Shown here: positions 14,091-19,350 of the stretch, in pieces
How the letters are laid out: the number at the start of each line of letters is the position of its first letter
How positions within the stretch are numbered: position 1 is the first letter of the stretch
Origin: an uncultured Lachnospiraceae bacterium
GTDB lineage: Bacteria; Bacillota; Clostridia; Lachnospirales; Lachnospiraceae
Direction: 5' to 3'
DNA length: 19,350 nt
Assembly (NCBI GenBank): GCA_910585895.1
Contig: CAJUHY010000039.1
Span: 1 to 19,350 of the forward strand
Made by a program: the position numbers and the translations under genes
The notes under the pieces: model-generated
Told to the model about the DNA's origin: nothing
The model's input: only the letters and a program-made list of their open reading frames with translations
Databases searched by the model: none

Positions 14091-15392
14091 CTATTTATAG
14101 ATAACTACCCGGTCATCAGCATGGATAACGGTGCTCCCCTGAGGAATGATGTTCTCATCGCCGCGTTTGATGAGGGCAATTAGGATGTTTTCGGGAAGAT
14201 TTAATTCTGCAATGGATGAATTGCACCAGTTATGCCCATTGGGGATGTACATGCGCATCAGTGTGAGGTCGGAATCATCCTGATAGTCGTTGAAGGTTTT
14301 ACGGATATCTAAGCTGTTGTCCACCATGTCAAGTTTTCCAGCAACCAATGGCAGCAAGGAACCCTGGACGGCAACGGAAAGCAGTGAAATAAAAAATACA
14401 ATATGGAACAAATCATGTTCAGAACTTGTTCCTTTGGCAATGACCATAATCGCAAATACAATCGATGCTGCACCGCGCAGGCCAGACCAGGCGACCAGCA
14501 GACATTGCCGCAGTGAGGAGCCAAAAGGTAAAAGCAGCAGAAAAACAGCGGCAGGTCTGGCAAGGAATGTCAAAAACAATGCAATCAGCATTGCAGGCAG
14601 GAGCAGGTTGGGCAGCAAGTGCGGAAATGATAACAGCCCCAGCAAAAAGAAAATTAAAATCTGGGCAAGTCCTGTAATTCCGTCAAAAAAATGTACGAGC
14701 GTAATTTTGTTGTTAATGTTGCTGTTTCCAAGTATGATGCCAGTCAGATATACGCTCAGATAACCATTGCCGCCTAAGACAGTCGGCAGCGCATAGGAGA
14801 GAAGTACCAGGGCAATTACAAAAACTGTGTCCATACCAAGGGTAATCAGGTCATCTTTGCGGAGGGCAAATATGCCCAGAATAGCGCTGGCAATGCCGAT
14901 TCCAATGCCAATGCCAATCTGTGTAAGCAGCATCACCGGTACAGAAGCGCTGCTGTCGCCGGAAATCATGGCAAGGGCTATCATTGTCAGCATATATGCC
15001 ATGGGGTCGTTGCTTCCGCTCTCAATTTCTAAAAGGGGGGCAGTCGAATGTTTCAGAAAGTGCAATATCTGATAGCAGAAGAGGCAGGTGAGCATTGCCG
15101 TGATTACTACTCCCAGGGTTGAGAGTAAAACTGCTTTTACGGCAACAGGACGCGCGGTCTGCCATTTGGTGCCGAAGCCGCCGTAAAACATGATGAATAT
15201 TAATGCGATGGTACAGAGCTGTTCTGTAATCTGGTAATTATTGAAGGAAATTTTAAACAGTCCGTCAGAGCCGAATATCATACCAAGAGCCATGAAGCAA
15301 AGCAGTGCGGGCATTCCGAATTTGTTAGAAAAGCGGTTTGCTATGATACAGGAGAGGATGACGGCACAGCATAGAAGAAGCATGATTGCCAT
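14091..15392 (-). CDS. CPA-family cation/proton antiporter (NhaP2/CvrA-like) with internal deletion
   Basis: Membrane exchanger of K+ or Na+ for H+, 433 residues. The N-terminal TMs (FGMPALLCFMALGMIFGSDG, MFYGGFGTKW), the LLEIESGSNDPMAYMLT motif (Asn128, Asp129), later TMs (AWSGLRGAASIVFA) and a C-terminal TrkA_C-type regulatory domain (about 378-433, ending ADDRVVIYK) all match NhaP2-type antiporters. Between residues 108 and 116 (CYQILHFLKHST) the roughly 27-30 residues that normally carry the G-S-TDAA-VFS segment, with the Thr-Asp of the ion site, are absent while the frame stays open. The protein therefore probably cannot transport normally. AAAGGAC lies before ATG 15392. An assembly error removing a multiple of three bases is the alternative. 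Confidence 0.85.
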   Translation of the reverse strand: MAIMLLLCCAVILSCIIANRFSNKFGMPALLCFMALGMIFGSDGLFKISFNNYQITEQLCTIALIFIMFYGGFGTKWQTARPVAVKAVLLSTLGVVITAMLTCLFCYQILHFLKHSTAPLLEIESGSNDPMAYMLTMIALAMISGDSSASVPVMLLTQIGIGIGIGIASAILGIFALRKDDLITLGMDTVFVIALVLLSYALPTVLGGNGYLSVYLTGIILGNSNINNKITLVHFFDGITGLAQILIFFLLGLLSFPHLLPNLLLPAMLIALFLTFLARPAAVFLLLLPFGSSLRQCLLVAWSGLRGAASIVFAIMVIAKGTSSEHDLFHIVFFISLLSVAVQGSLLPLVAGKLDMVDNSLDIRKTFNDYQDDSDLTLMRMYIPNGHNWCNSSIAELNLPENILIALIKRGDENIIPQGSTVIHADDRVVIYK

Positions 15393-15449
15393 AATTTCGT
15401 CCTTTCTGTATGTGTTGCGTTATATATTTGAGATTCTAATCTTTTGGAG

Positions 15450-15493
15450 AAAAAACACCCGCTTTCTGCACTATCATGTGTGAAAGCGGGTGT
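15450..15493 (-). terminator. Strong terminator of the unassigned minus-strand gene
   Basis: ACACCCGCTTTC (15455-15466) and GAAAGCGGGTGT (15482-15493) form a perfect 12-bp stem. On the minus strand it is followed by six U's (15455-15450). It lies 29 bp after the stop at 15522. Confidence 0.9.
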
Positions 15494-15521
15494 CTGATTG
15501 CTGCGGGTAACAAGCATGGTT

Positions 15522-16097
15522 TTAAGCTTTTGTTTCTACGCCTGCCCAGTCATCGAACTTAGACATAACAGCATCGTAAGTTCTCTGGGAAATATCTGGA
15601 AGTTTCTGTCCCCAAGATTTGGTAGCTGCCTTAAAGCCTTTCTCGAAAGCAGCACGCATCTGCTCGGCTTTCTCAGGGTCATCTCCTACTAAAGCTTTTG
15701 CAAATTCGATGATACGGTCAGAAGTCTGGTTCACACCCCAGTATCCGTCATCTGCAATATCCTTCTGAGCCTGAGCTTTTACGTCAGGAGTAACCGTGAA
15801 ATTACCTTTAGCGAGGAAACGCCACATATCGTCTGCCTGTCCGATTCTGTTTCCCTGATTGCCCATCATCTGCTGTACCAGGCTTCTCAGCTGGGAAGTC
15901 CTGTCTTCTGCATCTTTCTTTAAACGTGCAACAACATCTTCCTTAGCGTAGGTAGCTTTGGTGGAAGAGGAGCCTTTCTGATATACAACGCCCTCATCTT
16001 TTGATTTTTTGTCTTCCTCAACCTTTGCAGTATTGTTGTAAGTATTCTGATATTTTGGGGTATAAGCGGTTGTAGCATTTACACTGTTTACACTCAT
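15522..16097 (-). CDS. Conserved small protein of unknown function, probably well expressed
   Basis: A 191-residue soluble protein with no signal peptide or membrane helix. Residues 1-50 are polar and low-complexity (TAYTPKYQNTYNNTAKVEED), likely disordered. Residues 52-191 look helical, with VARLKKDAEDRTSQLRSLVQ, GNFTVTPDVKAQAQKDI, DDGYWGVNQTSDRIIEFAKA and a closing AFEKGFKAATKSWGQKLPD. I recall similar unnamed proteins in motile Clostridia but no established function. AAGGAGGG seven bases before ATG 16097 is near-perfect, and the gene has its own strong terminator, so high expression is likely. The upstream promoter resembles the flagellar sigma-28 type rather than sigma-A, suggesting membership in a motility regulon; no flagellar gene is in the window. 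Confidence 0.85.
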   Translation of the reverse strand: MSVNSVNATTAYTPKYQNTYNNTAKVEEDKKSKDEGVVYQKGSSSTKATYAKEDVVARLKKDAEDRTSQLRSLVQQMMGNQGNRIGQADDMWRFLAKGNFTVTPDVKAQAQKDIADDGYWGVNQTSDRIIEFAKALVGDDPEKAEQMRAAFEKGFKAATKSWGQKLPDISQRTYDAVMSKFDDWAGVETKA

Positions 16098-16163
16098 GAT
16101 GTATCCCTCCTTGGCATACTAAATTGGTTATCCGTAACCATTATTTTATAGTTCTCATAATTT

Positions 16164-16190
16164 ATATCGGTCGGGGAAGGAAAAAATTAA
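16164..16190 (-). promoter_or_regulatory. Sigma-28 (SigD/FliA)-like promoter
   Basis: Minus strand: ACCGATAT (16171-16164) matches the SigD -10 GCCGATAT at seven of eight positions. TTAAT (16190-16186) stands 14-15 bases upstream at the place of the TAAA -35. The start would give a leader of about 60 bases. The corresponding sigma-A reading (TAATTT, 17, TATAAA) is weaker. Confidence 0.5.
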
Positions 16191-16292
16191 CACTGGCTTA
16201 GAAAAATCTTGAGATTCCTGAGAGAGGATTTTGTGCTTGTATAATTTACCATCCCACAGTATAATTCAGGTAGCAGTGAAATAGGAAGAAAA

Positions 16293-16349
16293 ATGGCAAT
16301 ATATTTTGAATCAATGATACCAATAATAACATTAGATGAATGGAAATGA
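16293..16349 (+). CDS. Possible 18-codon leader peptide upstream of ispE
   Basis: ATG 16293 opens an 18-residue frame (MAIYFESMIPIITLDEWK) with AGGAAG a few bases upstream. Its TGA (16347-16349) abuts the AAGGAG of ispE, 12 bases before the ispE ATG. The spacing would allow translational coupling. Such a short frame can occur by chance; no family is recognised. Confidence 0.25.
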   Translation: MAIYFESMIPIITLDEWK

Positions 16350-16361
16350 AGGAGAAACGCT

Positions 16362-17231
16362 ATGTTGGAAATGAGGATGAAAGCGCTTGCAAAAATTAAC
16401 CTGGGGTTGGATGTGCTGCGGCGCAGAGAGGATGGTTACCATGAGGTACGTATGATTATGCAGACGCTGAGAATGTATGATAAAATAGCCATAAAAAGAA
16501 CAAAAGAGCCGGGAATCCGCCTCAAAAGCAATCTTTTTTATGTGCCGGAGGACGAGGGCAATCTGGCCTACCGCGCGGCAAAGCTGCTGATGGATGAATT
16601 TCAGGTAGAAGAGGGCGTTTTTATTGATTTACAGAAATTTATTCCGGTTGCGGCAGGAATGGCAGGAGGAAGTTCCGACGCAGCTGCAGTGCTGTATGGT
16701 ATCAATCGGATGTTCCGCCTCAACTTGTCTAAGAAACAGCTGATGGAGCGCGGAGTGCAGATTGGAGCGGACGTGCCATATTGCATTTTGCGGGGGACAG
16801 TCCTTGCCGAGGGGATTGGTGAGAAACTTACCCCATTGCCGCCTATGCCCCCCTGCCAGGTACTGGTGGCAAAGCCGCCAATCAGTGTTTCTACGAAGTT
16901 TGTCTATGAGAATTTAAAATTGGATGAGATTGAGAGTCATCCGCGTATCGACAGATTAATGGAAGGAATTAAGGAGGCAAATTTATACAAGATAGCGTTT
17001 TATATGGAGAATGTATTGGAGACGGTGACAATTCCCCATTATCCGGTGATTGATAAGATACGTGAAAAGATGCTGCAGATGGGTGCGTTAAATGCCATGA
17101 TGAGCGGCAGCGGTCCTACTGTGTTTGGGCTGTTTGACGATAACGAGCTGGCAATGCAGGCATATACGAAAATGCGCGAAAGCAATCTGGCAAAGCAGGT
17201 ATATCTGACGAGCATATACAACAGGAATTAG
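16362..17231 (+). CDS. ispE: 4-diphosphocytidyl-2-C-methyl-D-erythritol kinase
   Basis: GHMP-family kinase of the MEP isoprenoid pathway that phosphorylates the 2-hydroxyl of CDP-methylerythritol with ATP; cytoplasmic. In 289 residues, the usual length, it shows the substrate motif AKINLGLDVLRRREDGYHEV with catalytic Lys11, the ATP-binding glycine loop PVAAGMAGGSSDAAAVL (95-111), catalytic Asp137 (GADVPYC) and the C-terminal GHMP motif MSGSGPTVFGLF. AAGGAG (16349-16354) lies seven bases before ATG 16362; the ATG at 16371 is too far. A hairpin terminator at 17299 separates it from gerA, though the 110-bp gap on the same strand leaves readthrough possible. Identity is secure. Confidence 0.96.
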   Translation: MLEMRMKALAKINLGLDVLRRREDGYHEVRMIMQTLRMYDKIAIKRTKEPGIRLKSNLFYVPEDEGNLAYRAAKLLMDEFQVEEGVFIDLQKFIPVAAGMAGGSSDAAAVLYGINRMFRLNLSKKQLMERGVQIGADVPYCILRGTVLAEGIGEKLTPLPPMPPCQVLVAKPPISVSTKFVYENLKLDEIESHPRIDRLMEGIKEANLYKIAFYMENVLETVTIPHYPVIDKIREKMLQMGALNAMMSGSGPTVFGLFDDNELAMQAYTKMRESNLAKQVYLTSIYNRN

Positions 17232-17298
17232 ATAAAAATTTATGGAAAAGGGATAAAAAGGAAAATTTCGGAAAATATAATAGCAATGGAGTAAAGGG

Positions 17299-17326
17299 TA
17301 AGCCTGGGTTTAGGCTTATTCTTTTT
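17299..17326 (+). terminator. Terminator between ispE and gerA
   Basis: TAAGCCT (17299-17305) and AGGCTTA (17312-17318) form a 7-bp stem around GGGTTT. ATTC and five T's (17322-17326) follow, directly before the gerA ribosome site. As the T-run ends five bases before AGGAGG, any gerA promoter further upstream (TATAAT at 17276-17281) would read through it. Confidence 0.65.
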
Positions 17327-17341
17327 GTATAGGAGGGATTT

Positions 17342-18853
17342 ATGCCAATACAGATTGTTCCTGATTTGCAGGAAAATATCAAAAATTTTGAGGAGTTGTT
17401 TTCTGACTGTGCAGATATCAAGAAACGGAAAATAAAGATTGGAAAGAATTTAAAGAGCGAATGCTATATTGCCTATATTGAAGTATCAGTCAGCAGTGTA
17501 GATTGGAAGGATTCGGCAGTGGGAAAGTTTCTGGGAAAACTGCGGACGCTTCCCGAGGAGGAGCTTGCATCATATGTCAGGGACAATGTCTATGATATTT
17601 CGGATTCCAAGCCCTTTGAGACGATAGAGGATGCAGCTCAGGGGATGCTTACCGGGGATGCACTGGTGTTTCTGGAGGGCTATAATAAAGCCTTGAAAAT
17701 CCCAGACAAGGGCTATCCTGGCAGAGGTGTGTATGAGACGGAATCGGAAAAGGTAATCCGTGGCTCCAACGAAGGGTTTTCTGAATCCGTCAAGATAAAT
17801 ACGGCGTTAATCCGCAAGCGTCTGCGCAGCCCGCATGTGAAAGTACGGGAAAGTTTTGCGGGCAGACGCACGAATACCAATGTGGACCTCGTATATATGA
17901 AAGATTTAATACACCCGGAGATACTTGAGGAAATAGAAAGGCGGCTGCAGGAGTTTGAGATAGACGGCGCTTTAGACAGCGGAATTATTGAGCAGCTCAC
18001 GGAGCGGCGCAAATATTCTCCTTTTCCGCAATTTCAGACTACCCAGCGCCCGGACCGCGCTGCCATGGCAATCCTCGAGGGCAGGATTGTCTTACTGTCG
18101 GATAACTCTCCGGTTGCGTTGATTCTGCCAACGACTTACAACACCTTTATCCAGACCAGCGATGATTATTACAGCCGTTGGGAGATTGCTTCCTTTACCA
18201 GGGTTCTGCGTTATGTGGCGTCTTTTCTGGCAATGGTTTTTCCAGGAGTTTATCTGGCGATGACAAATTTCCACACCCAAATTCTGCCTACTGATTTGCT
18301 GTTGTCATTGGCAGCATCGAGGGAGGGGGTGCCTTTCCCGGCAATGGTGGAAGTGTTCATCATGGAAATTGCATTTGAATTATTGCGGGAAGCCGGCGTG
18401 CGGCTGCCGGGAGCCAACGGAAACACAATTGGCATTGTCGGCGGTCTGATTATCGGGCAGGCAGCGGTGGACGCTAATGTGGTCAGTCCAATTGTGGTGA
18501 TTGTGGTGGCATTGACGGCTCTGTGTTCTTTTGCTGTGCCCAATGAGGAATTTGCCACATCATTTCGGATTCTCAAGTTTATGTTTATTTTCCTCTGTGG
18601 TTCTCTGGGATTTTTCGGTTTCCTGCTGGGGCTTTTGGCGGTACTGATTCATCTGTCCCATCTGGAAAGCTTTGGCATCCCTTATCTTGCACCCTTTGTG
18701 GGAGCGGATTTGAACGGATATCAGGATGAACGAGATACTTTCCTCCGCCTTCCTTTGGATTATTTAAAGAAACGTCCCATATATACCAAAGGAGGTGCGC
18801 GCATTAGGCTGAAATTCAATGAGGAACAAAAAAGAAATGGAGAGGGGAAATAG
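17342..18853 (+). CDS. gerA: Spore germination protein GerA-type, germinant receptor A subunit
   Basis: A subunit of a Ger germinant receptor in the spore inner membrane, which senses nutrients and triggers germination. The 503-residue protein has the family layout: a large soluble N-terminal domain (about 1-270), including TNVDLVYMKDLIHPEILEEI and PFPQFQTTQRPDRAAMAILE, then about five membrane segments from 285 with FPGVYLAMTNFHTQILPTDL, VRLPGANGNTIGIVGGLIIG and SHLESFGIPYLAPF, and a basic tail with LPLDYLKKRPIY. AGGAGG lies just before ATG 17342. The gerB gene begins eight bases after the stop. Expression in the forespore (sigma-G) is usual for the family; no clear sigma-G promoter was seen. 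Which nutrient is sensed cannot be read. Confidence 0.94.
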   Translation: MPIQIVPDLQENIKNFEELFSDCADIKKRKIKIGKNLKSECYIAYIEVSVSSVDWKDSAVGKFLGKLRTLPEEELASYVRDNVYDISDSKPFETIEDAAQGMLTGDALVFLEGYNKALKIPDKGYPGRGVYETESEKVIRGSNEGFSESVKINTALIRKRLRSPHVKVRESFAGRRTNTNVDLVYMKDLIHPEILEEIERRLQEFEIDGALDSGIIEQLTERRKYSPFPQFQTTQRPDRAAMAILEGRIVLLSDNSPVALILPTTYNTFIQTSDDYYSRWEIASFTRVLRYVASFLAMVFPGVYLAMTNFHTQILPTDLLLSLAASREGVPFPAMVEVFIMEIAFELLREAGVRLPGANGNTIGIVGGLIIGQAAVDANVVSPIVVIVVALTALCSFAVPNEEFATSFRILKFMFIFLCGSLGFFGFLLGLLAVLIHLSHLESFGIPYLAPFVGADLNGYQDERDTFLRLPLDYLKKRPIYTKGGARIRLKFNEEQKRNGEGK

Positions 18854-18861
18854 CTGGAAAT

Positions 18862-19350
18862 ATGTTTGCAGATAATTGGAAAATATCGTTACGGCAGATA
18901 AGAAGGCTTTTTGTCTTGGACATTTTTGGCATTAGCAGCCTGGTGCTTCCGGGTATTTTTTCTGCCATGACGGGGGCGGACGGAATATTCTGCCTGTTGT
19001 TGGGAATGGTGGGCGGTGCGGTTTTTTTGTGGCTGATGGGAGCTAATTTGAAACATATGGATACAGACTTTTATGGTTACATGAAAGACACAGTGGGGCA
19101 GATTATTGCAGATGTGTTTATGGTATTCTATTTCTTATATTTTGTAACCTTGTCTGGATATGTGTTGTTCGAACTGACGACGCTGACCCTCAGCTGGCTG
19201 CTGCCGGAAGGCGCTTTTCCGGTAATCGGCATTTTGCTGCTTCTTCTGGCAGTTTATGGCAGTATCCGGGGTATTGAAGGCAGGGCGAGGGTGTATGAAA
19301 TTATTTTCTGGTTTCTGGGGATACCGCTGCTTTTGATGTTGATTATGGCA
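18862..19350 (+). CDS. gerB: Spore germination protein GerB-type permease, 5' part
   Basis: B subunit of the germinant receptor, an APC-superfamily membrane protein thought to form the nutrient-binding site. From ATG 18862 an uninterrupted frame of 163 codons runs to the window edge. It begins WKISLRQIRRLFVLDIFGIS and contains at least five hydrophobic segments (SSLVLPGIF, CLLLGMVGGAVFLWLMG, DVFMVFYFLYFVTLSGYVLF, PVIGILLLLLAVY, IIFWFLGIPLLLML) as in GerB proteins. It starts eight bases after the gerA stop with only a weak ribosome site, so translation is probably coupled to gerA. The family is about 360 residues long, so just under half is present; a GerC lipoprotein gene would be expected beyond the window. 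Confidence 0.9.
   Translation, partial: MFADNWKISLRQIRRLFVLDIFGISSLVLPGIFSAMTGADGIFCLLLGMVGGAVFLWLMGANLKHMDTDFYGYMKDTVGQIIADVFMVFYFLYFVTLSGYVLFELTTLTLSWLLPEGAFPVIGILLLLLAVYGSIRGIEGRARVYEIIFWFLGIPLLLMLIMA

Overview
The window looks like chromosome of an anaerobic, spore-forming Clostridia member, most likely a Lachnospiraceae-type gut bacterium. The basis is a gerA/gerB germinant-receptor pair, a SCIFF ranthipeptide cassette, a fused secDF, a LytTR/GHKL two-component pair, the MEP-pathway kinase ispE, strong AGGAGG-type ribosome binding sites and moderate GC. No species assignment is possible from sequence alone.

Layout. (1) 1-1290 is the right edge of an integrated element: an AT-rich tyrosine integrase gene interrupted by one in-frame TAA, a small palindrome, then the 3' end of a tRNA-like gene (T-arm plus acceptor strand) followed at once by a long hairpin terminator. 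(2) 1377-2680 holds two DNA-repair genes facing each other: exonuclease III and a Vsr-like endonuclease without a neighbouring methylase. (3) 2743-6750 is a ranthipeptide locus: the 46-residue six-cysteine precursor, its radical SAM/SPASM maturase, and a secDF fusion on the same strand. (4) 6769-8795 encodes a LytTR response regulator and a GHKL sensor kinase. They are followed by two direct repeats 20 bp apart just upstream of a good promoter, which probably is the regulator's own binding site. (5) 8986-13346 is a run of exported proteins: an S8 (subtilisin) protease with prodomain and FN3 tail, an Ig-like protein with a PrcB-like C-terminus, a secreted beta-module protein, and a membrane-anchored DUF4829-like protein, closed by a bidirectional terminator. 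(6) 13375-16097, minus strand: a coiled-coil protein built from five 63-bp tandem repeats, a CPA-type cation/proton antiporter that lacks a conserved ion-binding segment, and an unassigned small protein with a perfect Shine-Dalgarno and a sigma-28-like promoter. (7) 16293-19350: a possible leader peptide, ispE, a terminator, gerA and the start of gerB, which runs off the window.

The most interesting candidates are the two-component-controlled subtilisin plus PrcB-like pair (section 5), the structured scfA-scfB gap in the ranthipeptide locus, the antiporter with an apparent in-frame loss of its STDAA segment, and the sigma-28-like control of the unassigned protein. All functions are read from motifs by eye; no database search was run.
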